Source: an uncultured Nioella sp.
Lineage (GTDB): Bacteria > Pseudomonadota > Alphaproteobacteria > Rhodobacterales > Rhodobacteraceae
Assembly: GCA_947495575.1 (NCBI GenBank)
Contig: CANLZL010000006.1
Coordinates: forward strand, 124,001-188,000
Reading direction: 5' to 3'
DNA length: 64,000 nt
In this document: piece by piece, positions 9,440 through 17,956 of the stretch
How the letters are laid out: each line of letters opens with the position of its first letter
How positions within the stretch are numbered: the stretch's first letter is position 1
The notes under the pieces: model-generated
What the model was told of the DNA's origin: nothing
Seen by the model: only the letters and a program-made list of their open reading frames with translations
Databases searched by the model: none
Made by a program: the position numbers and the translations under genes

Positions 9440-11319
9440 AACACCAAATTCATCATCACCATGGAGACGACGAGGAAGAGGATGGTCATCACGCCACCGC
9501 TCTTGATGAAATCCATTACCCGGTAACCCGCAGGCCCCATGATCAGTGCGTTCACCTGATGGGTCGGTATAAGGAACGAGTTCGACGTAGAAATCGCGAC
9601 GGTTAACGCAAAGATCGCCGGATCACCGCCAGCCGCAATTGCAATCGACACGGCCAACGGAACCAAAAGTACTGTCGCACCGACATTCGACATAATCAGC
9701 GTAAAGATCGTTGCAAGCACCGCCAATCCGGCTTGCAGAGACCAGATCGGCCAACCATCCAACAAAGTTAAAATCTTCTGCGCAATCCACTCTGCCGTCC
9801 CGGTGGATTGCACGGCCTGACCAAGAGGTATCAGGCTGGCTAACAGAAAGACGGTGCTCCAACTCACGGCTTTATAGGCCTCGTCGATATCCAGTACTTT
9901 GGTCAAAATCATGCCAACTGCCCCAGTCAGCAAGCATAAGGACAATCTGAGGTCGGTAAACAGGATCAACGAGATCGCAATAACAAAGAAAAGGAGCGCC
10001 CAGCCAACTTTCTTTGGCCGGAGTTCCTCTTGCGGGAAATCCGTAGTGACGACAACAAAGTCACGATTCTGGGTCAGACGCGTCAGCGCCTCCCAAGTTG
10101 AATGGATCACCAATGTATCGCCAGCATGAAAAGGGACTGTGCCCAATACTGTCGGTTCATGCTCATCCGTTGCTACATAGCTCATGGTGTCTTCATCGCG
10201 GTGGATGGCCAACATACTGGCGTTGTATTTGCGGCGAAAAACCATCTCGCGGGCGGTCTTTCCGATCAGGCTGGATCCCGGCGGAATAACCAACTCTGCT
10301 ACGCCGGATTTCGTCGCGGCGTAATCCTCGGCAAAGACGTCCAATTCGGGATGAAGGGTCAGTCCCTCTTCGCGCACCATCGCTTCGATTTCGGCTCGAC
10401 GTCCCAGGATTGCCAGCCGACACGGGGTCTCAATATCTGTCAGAACTTCAGGCGCGAACCAGCGCTTGCCCTGATAAGAGCTGCCAATGATGTAAACATG
10501 GTATTGGCTCATCAGGTCTTCGAATTTGCGACCGGCACAACCGCTTTTGTCTGGAATTGAGATTTCAAAAATATCGGTCTTTAGGCCGTAAATGTTCTTC
10601 AGGTACTGTTTCAGCGACTGGCCGCTGGTGGCGTCCCCGCCTTTTTGCCCCTTGGGTAACACCCAACGTCCGAACAAGGTGAAGTAGAGAATACCCGTCA
10701 GGACAAGACAAATTCCAACGGGCGTTACAGAAAACAAGCCAAAGGTCTGCATCTGCTGATCAGCGGGAAGCGTGGTGTTGGACGTCAGGATAAGGTCGTT
10801 CAGCAAGATCAGCGGCGACGATCCAACCATTGTCATTGTACCGCCCAAAATGGCGCAAAACCCCATGGGCATCAGCAACCGGCTGAGAGGTAGCTCGGTT
10901 CGGACTGAAATTCGACTGACCACGGGCAAAAACAATGCCGCCGCCCCAACGTTCTGCATGAAAGACGAGATAACGCCAACGGTCCCAGAAACGATCGGGA
11001 TAATCCGTGCCTCTGTCCTGCCGCCATATTTCAGGATTGCTGCGGCCACCTTGCTCATCAACCCGGTCTTGTCCAATCCGGCGCCAATGATCATCACCGC
11101 GATGATCGATACAACCGCATTTGAAGCCAAGCCGTTGAATAACTGACTGACATCCGCCAGTGACCCCAACCCCGGTATCTGACTTAGCAAGCCAAGAAGA
11201 ACCATGACCATAATGGCGGCCAGATCAATTCTGACGATTTCGGATATGAACAGAAAAACAGTAAACGCCAGCAGGCCAAGCACGACCTGCATCTCAAGTG
11301 TCAGACTAATGGCTTCCAA
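9436..11319 (-). CDS. SLC13-type permease with two RCK_C (TrkA-C) domains
   Basis: The 627-residue protein has an N-terminal block of hydrophobic segments (about residues 8-215), a soluble middle (about 225-425) and a C-terminal membrane block. The middle contains two TrkA-C-like domains; the second is visible as SLIGKTAREMVFRRKYNASML through HAGDTLVIHSTWEALTRL. This is the layout of divalent anion:Na+ symporter-like carriers, often annotated as sulfate, tricarboxylate or dicarboxylate transporters. TSNSFLIPTHQVNALIMGPAGY is the conserved C-terminal transport motif. Substrate cannot be assigned. Its stop interlocks with the preceding acetyltransferase stop. Confidence 0.88.
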   Translation of the reverse strand: MEAISLTLEMQVVLGLLAFTVFLFISEIVRIDLAAIMVMVLLGLLSQIPGLGSLADVSQLFNGLASNAVVSIIAVMIIGAGLDKTGLMSKVAAAILKYGGRTEARIIPIVSGTVGVISSFMQNVGAAALFLPVVSRISVRTELPLSRLLMPMGFCAILGGTMTMVGSSPLILLNDLILTSNTTLPADQQMQTFGLFSVTPVGICLVLTGILYFTLFGRWVLPKGQKGGDATSGQSLKQYLKNIYGLKTDIFEISIPDKSGCAGRKFEDLMSQYHVYIIGSSYQGKRWFAPEVLTDIETPCRLAILGRRAEIEAMVREEGLTLHPELDVFAEDYAATKSGVAELVIPPGSSLIGKTAREMVFRRKYNASMLAIHRDEDTMSYVATDEHEPTVLGTVPFHAGDTLVIHSTWEALTRLTQNRDFVVVTTDFPQEELRPKKVGWALLFFVIAISLILFTDLRLSLCLLTGAVGMILTKVLDIDEAYKAVSWSTVFLLASLIPLGQAVQSTGTAEWIAQKILTLLDGWPIWSLQAGLAVLATIFTLIMSNVGATVLLVPLAVSIAIAAGGDPAIFALTVAISTSNSFLIPTHQVNALIMGPAGYRVMDFIKSGGVMTILFLVVSMVMMNLVF

Positions 11320-11431
11320 AAAACACGTCCCCCTTGCTTATTTTATAAGTAGAGAACGGTGATTTGCGCAACAAAGGAAAAGGTAAGATGCAGCTTTAGG
11401 AGCAATCTTGTAGAATATGTCGCAGACAGGT

Positions 11432-12292
11432 TTAACCCGATGTCGCCAAGATCGATACGCCTGCAAGGATAACTATGGCCCAGCCCAATCGGTGCTTCAG
11501 GTTGCCTTCGCCCAATAACAAACTGCCCGCCAACACGCTGAGCAGCACGCTGGTCTCCCGAATTGGGGCCACGAAGACAACCGGGGTAAAGGTCATCGCG
11601 TAGAGCACGAGGATATAGGCCAGCGGGTTTAGCAGCGCGATCCAGATCACAGCCATCTTGTGTTCGACCCAGATCAATTTGACCTGAGGCCAGCGCCGGA
11701 TTGCCACAGGCGTCATCACAGCGCTCCGCCCGAGACTGCTGGCATAATCCAAAATAAGCGGCGGTACGATCAGCACGGAAACCGCGTAAGCATCCCAAAC
11801 TGTATAGGTCCCGATCAGCACACCAACAGTCAGACCGAAAATCAGCGACGTTGTCCCGTCGCCTCTGCGCCCGTGCCCGATCCCTCCGGTCAGCATCAAA
11901 ACACCAAATACAATGATCAGACCGCCCACAGCGATTTGCAGGGTAATGACTTCCCCCAAAACCAAAACTGCGAAAGTGGTCGATAGCAATGGGCCGGTGG
12001 ACCGCGCCGTCGGGTAGACTATCGACAGGTCGCCCTTTCGATACCCTAACTGCAGCAGCAGGAAATAGGCCATGTGCAGCGCAACGCTGCCCAGCACAAA
12101 AATCCACTGCGTCATGTCCAATGCGTCGGACCGCAACCAGACAAAAAGCGCGGCCGGAAAATAGACAACGGCCGAAATAGTAGAAAACATCCAGACCAGT
12201 TCAGGCCCGGCATTCACCCGTTTGACAAAGAAATTCCATGTCGCGTGGCAGAAGGCAGCGGTTAGAACGAGTGAGAAACCAAGTAGGGTCAT
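11432..12292 (-). CDS. DMT superfamily (EamA) transporter
   Basis: The protein of about 286 residues has ten hydrophobic segments in two EamA repeats, with HATWNFFVKR at the first helix exit and YRKGDLSIVYPTARSTGPL in the middle. This matches drug/metabolite transporters of the EamA type. The start at 12292 precedes the first helix directly; the in-frame extension upstream adds 14 hydrophilic residues. The 5' leader carries a ykkC-like riboswitch candidate, so the exported compound may relate to the riboswitch ligand, for example guanidine or a relative. That link is inference. Confidence 0.88.
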   Translation of the reverse strand: MTLLGFSLVLTAAFCHATWNFFVKRVNAGPELVWMFSTISAVVYFPAALFVWLRSDALDMTQWIFVLGSVALHMAYFLLLQLGYRKGDLSIVYPTARSTGPLLSTTFAVLVLGEVITLQIAVGGLIIVFGVLMLTGGIGHGRRGDGTTSLIFGLTVGVLIGTYTVWDAYAVSVLIVPPLILDYASSLGRSAVMTPVAIRRWPQVKLIWVEHKMAVIWIALLNPLAYILVLYAMTFTPVVFVAPIRETSVLLSVLAGSLLLGEGNLKHRLGWAIVILAGVSILATSG

Positions 12293-12319
12293 AAGTACCT
12301 CGAAAGACGGTGTGAACAA

Positions 12320-12440
12320 GGCGTGCGAATACACGCCCCGCCATCCCCCCTAGCTTTTTCGTCTTTCAGGTGTTCGCCGTAAGTCGGCTCTTCGGCGGCG
12401 CTCGGTCCAGGCCTGATCAGATCAGCGGAACCCTAGCCGC
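12320..12440 (-). promoter_or_regulatory. Candidate ykkC-family (guanidine-I-like) riboswitch, possibly a variant
   Basis: On the reverse strand, CTAGGGTTCCGC (12436 to 12425) and CTGGACCGAGCG (12410 to 12399) match the two strongest ykkC motifs, CUAGGGUUCCG and CUGGUCCGAGAG, in the right order and with a short hairpin between them. A GCGCCG/CGGCG hairpin follows, then ACACC, then AAAAAGCTAGGGGGG (12359 to 12345), which resembles the family's AAAAGCCCGGGAG end. A GGCGTG/CACGCC hairpin at 12320-12337 could be the expression switch. Several core positions differ from guanidine-I (U to A in the second motif; ACACC instead of ACACGG), so the ligand is uncertain. The start codon of the DMT transporter is 28 nt downstream. 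Confidence 0.65.
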
Positions 12441-12448
12441 ATATGGAT

Positions 12449-12475
12449 GGGCAGGGTCAGATTACGACCCTGTCC
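12449..12475 (-). terminator. Hairpin after the LysE-type gene (possible terminator without U tract)
   Basis: A 10-bp inverted repeat (GGGCAGGGTC at 12449-12458 with GACCCTGTCC at 12466-12475, one G-T pair) lies 19 bp after the lysE-type stop and just upstream of the riboswitch candidate. No T tract follows on either strand, so termination is only a guess; it could also be a 3' stabilising hairpin. Confidence 0.45.
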
Positions 12476-12493
12476 AAATTTGTAAAGAGGGCC

Positions 12494-13117
12494 TTAGGGA
12501 GCGCTGACATTCACCATTCTCAGTCCGGCAAAAATCAACGCGCCGCCGGCGGTTTTGTTGAATACCCGCATCACCCAAGGCCGCACACCACCCCGCGCCA
12601 GGTAGGACCCAAGCCCCGCATAAGTCGTATATGTGCTGAGGTCGATCAGCAGGGTCGTAGCCCCCATAATCGCCAATTGCGGCAGGATCGGTATGTCAGG
12701 GTTCAAAAACTGCGGCAGGATTGCCGCGAAATAAAGCAGGGCTTTGGGGTTTGCGATCTCGATAATGAAACCCTTGGCAAAAAGCGCAGCCAGTCCCGCC
12801 TGCGGCCCATCCCGGCGCACCGTAAAGGCCCCGGCGGGTGAGAAAATCGCGTGCAGCCCCAACCACACCAGATACGCAACGCCCACCCACTTCACGATCT
12901 GAAACAACAGGTGCGACGCAACAATCAGACTGGCAATGCCCGTTGCCGATAGCAGAAAGTAGATCACATTGGCCGAGGCGATGCCCGTCACGCCGGATTG
13001 CGCCCGCGCCCAACCATTGGCAGCGCCCTGCCCGGCGGCAGTGATCGCAGCGGCCCCTGGGGTCAACACCACGACAATCGTGGTCACAAGAAAAATCAAA
13101 TAAGTGTCAAACGCCAT
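12494..13117 (-). CDS. LysE family amino-acid exporter
   Basis: The protein of about 207 residues has five to six hydrophobic segments and the RhtB/LysE signature: VVLTPGAAAITAAGQG near residue 17 and FAKGFIIEIANPKALLYFAAILPQF near residue 120. These proteins export amino acids such as lysine, threonine or homoserine lactone. The start at 13117 is the ATG just before the first helix. It is divergent from an Lrp/AsnC regulator, which is the usual control partner of such exporters. Confidence 0.9.
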   Translation of the reverse strand: MAFDTYLIFLVTTIVVVLTPGAAAITAAGQGAANGWARAQSGVTGIASANVIYFLLSATGIASLIVASHLLFQIVKWVGVAYLVWLGLHAIFSPAGAFTVRRDGPQAGLAALFAKGFIIEIANPKALLYFAAILPQFLNPDIPILPQLAIMGATTLLIDLSTYTTYAGLGSYLARGGVRPWVMRVFNKTAGGALIFAGLRMVNVSAP

Positions 13118-13162
13118 ATCGAGGATCCTACAAGGCACGCCCGTGCTTGGCAGCAAGCAGTT

Positions 13163-13173
13163 GAATATTATTC
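13163..13173. promoter_or_regulatory. Possible Lrp-type operator between lysE-type and lrp-type genes
   Basis: GAATA-T-TATTC is a perfect dyad flanked by CAG on the left and AG on the right, similar to the A/T-rich Lrp box with outer CAG/CTG. It lies in the only AT-rich part of the 108-bp divergent intergenic region, which also holds TTTACTATTATACC-like promoter sequence. Assignment rests on position and pattern only. Confidence 0.4.
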
Positions 13174-13225
13174 AGGCATTTACTATTATACCTTACAAAT
13201 ATTGACTCAACCCGGAACTTGCTTA

Positions 13226-13756
13226 ATGAAATCAAAAACAGAAGATGTTCAGCGCAATGGCGGGGCGACCCGCCCCCTGGACCCGTTTGACCGAAAGATC
13301 TTAAGTGCCCTGGTGTCTGATGCCCGACAAACCTATGCCGAGATCGGGGCAGAAGTCGGCCTGTCTGCCCCTGCTGTCCACGATCGAGTCAAACGTCTGC
13401 GTGCATCCGGCGTGATCAAGTCCAATGCCGCGCGGTTGGATGGGCCCGCCGTCAGCAAACCCTTTCTGGCCTTTGTGCATGTGAATGCAAATGGCTGGGG
13501 GAAAAGCGAGCGCATGATGCGCCTGCGCGATTTTCCTGAGGTGGAAGAGCTGCACTCCGTCACCGGCGACGCCTGCGTGATCATGAAAGTGCGCACCGAA
13601 AACGCCGACGCGATGGAGCGTCTTTTGGCGCAGATTTATGCCCTGCCCGGCGTGCGCGGCACCAAGAGCTTCGTAGCATTGACCACCTATCTGGAACGGC
13701 CCATTCAGGCCGAAGTCACAACCGACTGGCCCGAAGTGTCCCTGCCTGTCGAATAG
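13226..13756 (+). CDS. Lrp/AsnC family transcriptional regulator
   Basis: The protein of about 176 residues opens with LDPFDRKILSALVSDARQTYAEIGAEVGLSAPAVHDRVKRL, the AsnC-type helix-turn-helix, and ends with a RAM ligand-binding domain (DFPEVEELHSVTGDACVIMKVRTEN). Such regulators sense amino acids and often control a divergent exporter. The divergent LysE gene is therefore the likely target. The ATG at 13226 is chosen; the frame is open further upstream but crosses the lysE gene and promoter. Confidence 0.9.
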   Translation: MKSKTEDVQRNGGATRPLDPFDRKILSALVSDARQTYAEIGAEVGLSAPAVHDRVKRLRASGVIKSNAARLDGPAVSKPFLAFVHVNANGWGKSERMMRLRDFPEVEELHSVTGDACVIMKVRTENADAMERLLAQIYALPGVRGTKSFVALTTYLERPIQAEVTTDWPEVSLPVE

Positions 13757-13833
13757 AGATTTGTCCGTTTCACGCGCAAAGCTGGCAGGATGACGGAAGC
13801 GGGCGCCGCACCCTTGCGGCTACGTCTGTCACT

Positions 13834-14439
13834 ATGGAGATTGCCCAGAAATATGACCGCGCCGCGCCGCGATGGGACCGCAAGCTGCGCCGCATGGGCT
13901 ATGACACAGCCTATCGCGGCTTTCTGGCCCCGCACATCCGCGCGGATGGCCCGGTGCTGGATATCGGCACCGGCACCGGATTATTTGCCGAGGCGTGGAT
14001 CGCCTCGGGTGGCGGTCGTGACCTGACCCTGCTGGACCCGTCGGTCGAGATGCTGGCAAAGGCACAATCCCTTTTGGCACAGCAAGGCACACAAGCCCGC
14101 ACGGTGCAGCTGCGGCTGGAAGATTTCGCCGCCAGCTCTGCCTACACAACTCTCTTATCCGCCCATGTGATCGAACATTGCGATGATCCCGCAGCTGCGC
14201 TTGCCTTGATGTCCAGTTGGCTCAAACCCGGCGGGCGGCTTTTCCTCGCGGCCTCCTCGCCTCATTGGTGCAATTGGCTGATCTGGCTGCGCTATCGCCA
14301 CCGCTGGTTCGCCCCCAAAGACCTGATCGCGATGGCGAATGGTGCCGGCCTCAGACATGCCGCGACCCATCAGTTCACTGCCGGGCCGCCATCGCGCACC
14401 AGCCTTGGCTATATCTTCCTCAAACCTGAAAGCCCCTGA
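13834..14439 (+). CDS. Class I SAM-dependent methyltransferase
   Basis: This 201-residue protein starts with YDRAAPRWDRK, typical of UbiE/Methyltransf_11-like enzymes, and has motif I VLDIGTGTGLFAE near residue 41, followed by LLDPSVEMLAKA and LSAHVIEHCDDP. The acceptor substrate is unknown. It precedes a monooxygenase-like gene by one base and an AraC regulator, suggesting a small operon. Confidence 0.85.
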   Translation: MEIAQKYDRAAPRWDRKLRRMGYDTAYRGFLAPHIRADGPVLDIGTGTGLFAEAWIASGGGRDLTLLDPSVEMLAKAQSLLAQQGTQARTVQLRLEDFAASSAYTTLLSAHVIEHCDDPAAALALMSSWLKPGGRLFLAASSPHWCNWLIWLRYRHRWFAPKDLIAMANGAGLRHAATHQFTAGPPSRTSLGYIFLKPESP

Positions 14440-14440
14440 A

Positions 14441-14737
14441 ATGCTTATTGCCCATGTCACGTTTCGCGTTGCCCCCGGCGACGCCACCAAAGCCCTTGAA
14501 ATTCTCACTATCGACGCAGAGACCGTGCGCGGGATGGCAGGGAACCTCGCGTTCCTTCCTTTCGCAGATCCGACCGATCCAGGCCTTTTAGGGGTGATGC
14601 ATGAATGGGAAACGGCTGAAGACTTCGCGGCCTATATCGCCGCGCCCGCCTTTGCCGCTATCGGCGCCGGCCTGAAGCCGATGATGGTTGCACCGCCGGT
14701 CAGCCGCCGCTTTGACGCACGATTGATCGAGGCCTAA
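14441..14737 (+). CDS. Antibiotic biosynthesis monooxygenase-like (ABM) dimeric alpha-beta barrel protein
   Basis: The 98-residue protein has the ABM layout: LIAHVTFRVAPGDATKALEI first strand and helix, RGMAGNLAFLPFADPTDPGLLGVMHEWETAEDFAAYI middle, and a final helix. Members include quinol monooxygenases (YgiN) and heme-degrading enzymes, and many have no known substrate. It starts one base after the methyltransferase stop. Confidence 0.7.
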   Translation: MLIAHVTFRVAPGDATKALEILTIDAETVRGMAGNLAFLPFADPTDPGLLGVMHEWETAEDFAAYIAAPAFAAIGAGLKPMMVAPPVSRRFDARLIEA

Positions 14738-14746
14738 CCTACCCCA

Positions 14747-15496
14747 ATGAATGACGCCTATTGCTTTCACAAAAGCTTCGACCCTGCTGGCCCCGCCCCG
14801 TTCCAGATGGACCGGCATTACCTGCTTTATGCTTTGGAAGGCACCTTGCGACTGGAGGCTGGCGGCAAACGCTGGACTCTGCCACCGGCGCGCGCGGCGC
14901 TTATCGCGGCGAATGAGCCCATCACCCTCTCGATCCTGACGCGGCTTACCTCGGCCTCGGTCCTGTTCGCGCCGGGTTACATGCCAGCGCCGAAAACAGC
15001 ACTTTCGGTTTTCGACATGACACCGCTGGCCCGCGCGTTGATCGCTGAATGCCGCGATTGGGGGGCCGATGCCGCACCGCTCACCCCTTACGCTACCCAG
15101 ATTTTTCGGGCCTTGGCCGAGGTGGCGTTGGCCTTGGCCGACACTCCAAGCCGATGCAGCCTGCCGGTGCCGAAATCAGATGCGCTAGCCAAAGCACTGG
15201 ATTTGACCGAGGCGCGCGCAACGGGCGCGGTCAGCTTTGACCAGATCGCCTCGGAAACCGGGCAGTCGCCACGCGCCCTCGCCCGCCGGTTTTCCGAAGA
15301 GCTGGGCATGACATGGTCCGAGGCACTGCGCCGCATCCGCATCATTATGGCAGTCGAGGCCTTGGCCGACGGCAACGCGCCCGTCACCCAGATCGCGTTG
15401 TCCGTGGGCTACAACTCCCTCTCCGCGTTCAACGCCTCGTTTCGTGACCTGATGGAAATGACCCCGACGCAGTTTAGGGCCAGCCTACGAACCTAG
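14747..15496 (+). CDS. AraC family transcriptional regulator
   Basis: The 249-residue protein has a cupin-like N-terminal sensor (residues 1-90, with YLLYALEGTLRLEAGGKRWTLPP) and a C-terminal double HTH: ISFDQIASE-type first helix pair near 165-200 and TQIALSVGYNSLSAFNASFRDLMEMTPTQFR near 212-245. The latter is the canonical AraC signature. It probably controls its own operon or a metabolic target nearby. Its stop interlocks with that of the convergent CoA transferase gene. Confidence 0.88.
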   Translation: MNDAYCFHKSFDPAGPAPFQMDRHYLLYALEGTLRLEAGGKRWTLPPARAALIAANEPITLSILTRLTSASVLFAPGYMPAPKTALSVFDMTPLARALIAECRDWGADAAPLTPYATQIFRALAEVALALADTPSRCSLPVPKSDALAKALDLTEARATGAVSFDQIASETGQSPRALARRFSEELGMTWSEALRRIRIIMAVEALADGNAPVTQIALSVGYNSLSAFNASFRDLMEMTPTQFRASLRT

Positions 15497-16599
15497 CCGT
15501 CTTCGCCCAATTTTGGGGATGGGCGTTCCAACGACAATTCAGCATCCGAAAACCGGAATGGCGACCGCACGCCCGGTACACCGCCAGGCCCAATTTGCAG
15601 TCCACGTGCGATGACTTGCGGATCATTGAACACAGCTTCCAAATCGTTAATTGGCCCGGCCGGAATGCCTTTGGTCTCACAGGCCGCCAATAAATCCGCT
15701 GTGGCCCATGTCTTGGTCACCTCGGTCAGTTTTTCAGACAGACCGTCGCGATTCTTTACGCGATCAGCATTGGTCTCATGTCCCGCGATCAATTCGGGCA
15801 ACTCCAATAGGGCGCAGAGCCGCCGATATTGCCCGTCATTACCGATCGCGATGATGATATGCCCATCGGCACAATCAAACACCTGATAGGGCGCCAGGTT
15901 CGGGTGGAAATTACCGATCCGGCCCGGGGCCGTGCCAGTGGACAGGTAATTCATCGCCTGATTAGCGGTAACCGCCACCGCGCAATCCAAAAGGCTCATA
16001 TCGATCTGCTGGCCGCGCCCGGTATCCTCGCGCTGGTGCAGCGCCGCCAGAATCGCAGTAACGGAATAGAGCCCGGTGAAAATATCGGTCACCGCCACAC
16101 CCACGCGCTGCGGCTGGCCGTCTGGCGCGCCGGTGATCGACATCAACCCCGACATGCCTTGGATGATATAATCATAGCCCGCCCGCGCCGCGTACGGCCC
16201 GGTCTGACCAAAGCCGGTGATCGAACAATAGATCAGCCGTGGGTTCAGGGCCGAAAGACTGTCGTAATCCAACCCGTATTTGGCCAGCCCGCCAAGCTTG
16301 AAATTCTCGATCAGAATATCCGCATCAGCCACCAGCTCGCGCACCCGCGCCTGACCGGCCTCCGTACCGAAATCAATGACGACCGAGCGTTTGCCTCGAT
16401 TGGTGCCGTGGAAATAGGCCGCCGCCTCTTCCCCATCACGCTCAATGAAAGGCGGACCCCACCGTCGCGTGTCATCGCCATCGGGGCCTTCGACCTTGAT
16501 CACCTCAGCGCCAAGGTCAGACAGAGTCTGACCGGCCCAGGGGCCGGCCAGAATGCGTGCAAGCTCAACGACCTTTAGGCCCTCAAGCGGTGCGGCCAT
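15493..16599 (-). CDS. CaiB/BaiF family CoA-transferase
   Basis: The 368-residue class III CoA-transferase starts with PLEGLKVVELARILAGPWAGQTLSDLGAEVIKVE, contains YFHGTNRGKRSVVIDF, and carries a conserved Asp in the LIENFKLGGLAKYGL-to-LIYCSITGFGQTGPYA region that becomes acylated in this family. It moves CoA between carboxylic acids; the acids are unknown. Its ATG overlaps the stop of the DsbA-like gene upstream (TAATG), so they are co-transcribed. Confidence 0.92.
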   Translation of the reverse strand: MAAPLEGLKVVELARILAGPWAGQTLSDLGAEVIKVEGPDGDDTRRWGPPFIERDGEEAAAYFHGTNRGKRSVVIDFGTEAGQARVRELVADADILIENFKLGGLAKYGLDYDSLSALNPRLIYCSITGFGQTGPYAARAGYDYIIQGMSGLMSITGAPDGQPQRVGVAVTDIFTGLYSVTAILAALHQREDTGRGQQIDMSLLDCAVAVTANQAMNYLSTGTAPGRIGNFHPNLAPYQVFDCADGHIIIAIGNDGQYRRLCALLELPELIAGHETNADRVKNRDGLSEKLTEVTKTWATADLLAACETKGIPAGPINDLEAVFNDPQVIARGLQIGPGGVPGVRSPFRFSDAELSLERPSPKLGEDG

Positions 16600-17324
16600 T
16601 AGTTGGCCTCAGCGATCAGTGTGTCCAGAATGGTCACGTAGTCCCGCGAAAACTCACTATTGGAATAGGCGCGACCATTGATAATGAAGCTGGGGGTTCC
16701 CTGCACTTGGTCTTCCTCAGCGTTCGCGGTCGACGTGGCAATCAGTGCCTCGGCCATCGCGTTATCGGTCAGGCAGGCATCCAGCATGTCATCCGTCAAA
16801 CCGGCCGACCGGCCCAGACGACGCAGGTTGGCGGCGATATCCTGAGGTTCGCCTTGGGTCCATTCCCGCTGGTTCTCCATGATCAGATCAACGATGCCGA
16901 AATAGCGGACCGGGCCACCGCAGCGGGCGACCATCCCAGCCCAAAGGCCGTAACGATCAAAATAGACTTCACGCAGAATGAACTGAACCTGGCCGGTTTC
17001 GATATAGTTGGCCTCCAGCTCTGGATAGACCTCGTCATGGAACCGGGCGCAGTGCGGGCAGGTGTGGCTGGCATATTCGATGATGGTGACAGGCGCATCC
17101 GGATCACCAAGGACCATCTCATCAACAACAATTTCCGTCGCATCGGCCTCTTCGCCGACATCAGCAGCGCCTGCTTCCTGCGCGCTGGCCGCCATCAGCG
17201 GTTGGGACGTGGTCGTCGCCACCTCCTCAGAACCGCCAGTCAGCGATTCGGGGCTAAAGATCATATAGCCAGCTAGGGCCACCAAAAGGCCGGCAATTGC
17301 TGGCAAGATGATTTTACGAACCAT
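16599..17324 (-). CDS. DsbA family thioredoxin-fold protein, membrane-anchored
   Basis: The 241-residue protein has an N-terminal hydrophobic segment (residues 4-22) serving as signal or anchor, a low-complexity Ser/Glu/Ala linker to about residue 60, then a DsbA-like domain with a CPHC active site at residues 89-92 and a cis-Pro in GTPSFI. It probably acts as a periplasmic disulfide oxidase or reductase. A start codon overlap with the CoA transferase below and 12 bp to the DUF721 gene above put it in an operon. Confidence 0.88.
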   Translation of the reverse strand: MVRKIILPAIAGLLVALAGYMIFSPESLTGGSEEVATTTSQPLMAASAQEAGAADVGEEADATEIVVDEMVLGDPDAPVTIIEYASHTCPHCARFHDEVYPELEANYIETGQVQFILREVYFDRYGLWAGMVARCGGPVRYFGIVDLIMENQREWTQGEPQDIAANLRRLGRSAGLTDDMLDACLTDNAMAEALIATSTANAEEDQVQGTPSFIINGRAYSNSEFSRDYVTILDTLIAEAN

Positions 17325-17336
17325 GAATAAGTCTCC

Positions 17337-17867
17337 TCAATGGGTGTTCTTGGTTAGGACGTTCCGGGCCAGACGTTCAAGCGCGTCTTTCAACTCCTGG
17401 TCCTGAATTGGGGTGGCAGCGGCCTTTGCCGCCTCTAAAATCTCGGGGGTAGGCGCAGGTTTTGCCTTGGGTTTGGCGCGAAACTGCACTTGCCCCTCGG
17501 CAAACCCTGTTGGCGCGGTTTGTGTGATCTGCACCCGTGACACGGCGTTATAGCCGTAACAAGCGTTCACCTTGGTTTTGATGATATCCTTTTGCATCTC
17601 AAGCAACGGCGCATGGCCCCCGGTTGTCAGCAATATCAACGTCCCGCCAAAGCCTGATCCACGCGCATGCCGCACTTTGACAGGGGTCGCAACATCGGCA
17701 ATCTCGGCGCCGACAATCTCTTCCCAATGCGTGATCAGCTTTGTCTCGGCAAAGCCACGCTTTTCCAGCGGACCCCGCATATGCCCGGCCACAAGCTTAG
17801 ACGCGGGCTCGAACCCGCGCCTCCGACGCTTGGGCGCTGCATATGACGGTCGTTTTACCGGCGGCAT
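17337..17867 (-). CDS. DUF721 (DciA-like) protein
   Basis: The protein of about 176 residues has a basic N-terminus, then LVAGHMRGPLEKRGFAETKLITHWEEIVGAEIADVATPVKVR, the conserved DUF721 core. The domain is related to DciA, a helicase loader or partner in bacteria lacking DnaC, and often sits near DNA metabolism genes; here it is divergent from mutY. GAGGAAAG just upstream of the ATG at 17867 decides the start; another in-frame ATG at 17888 is weaker. The C-terminal third is Lys/Ala/Pro-rich. Confidence 0.8.
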   Translation of the reverse strand: MPPVKRPSYAAPKRRRRGFEPASKLVAGHMRGPLEKRGFAETKLITHWEEIVGAEIADVATPVKVRHARGSGFGGTLILLTTGGHAPLLEMQKDIIKTKVNACYGYNAVSRVQITQTAPTGFAEGQVQFRAKPKAKPAPTPEILEAAKAAATPIQDQELKDALERLARNVLTKNTH

Positions 17868-17956
17868 GGACTTTCCTCTTTCGCCCATCAAACTATCCTG
17901 CAAACAAGGGCGAACCAATGGGGCAGTTGCGACAGGGGCGATAACAGGTGCGTGAT

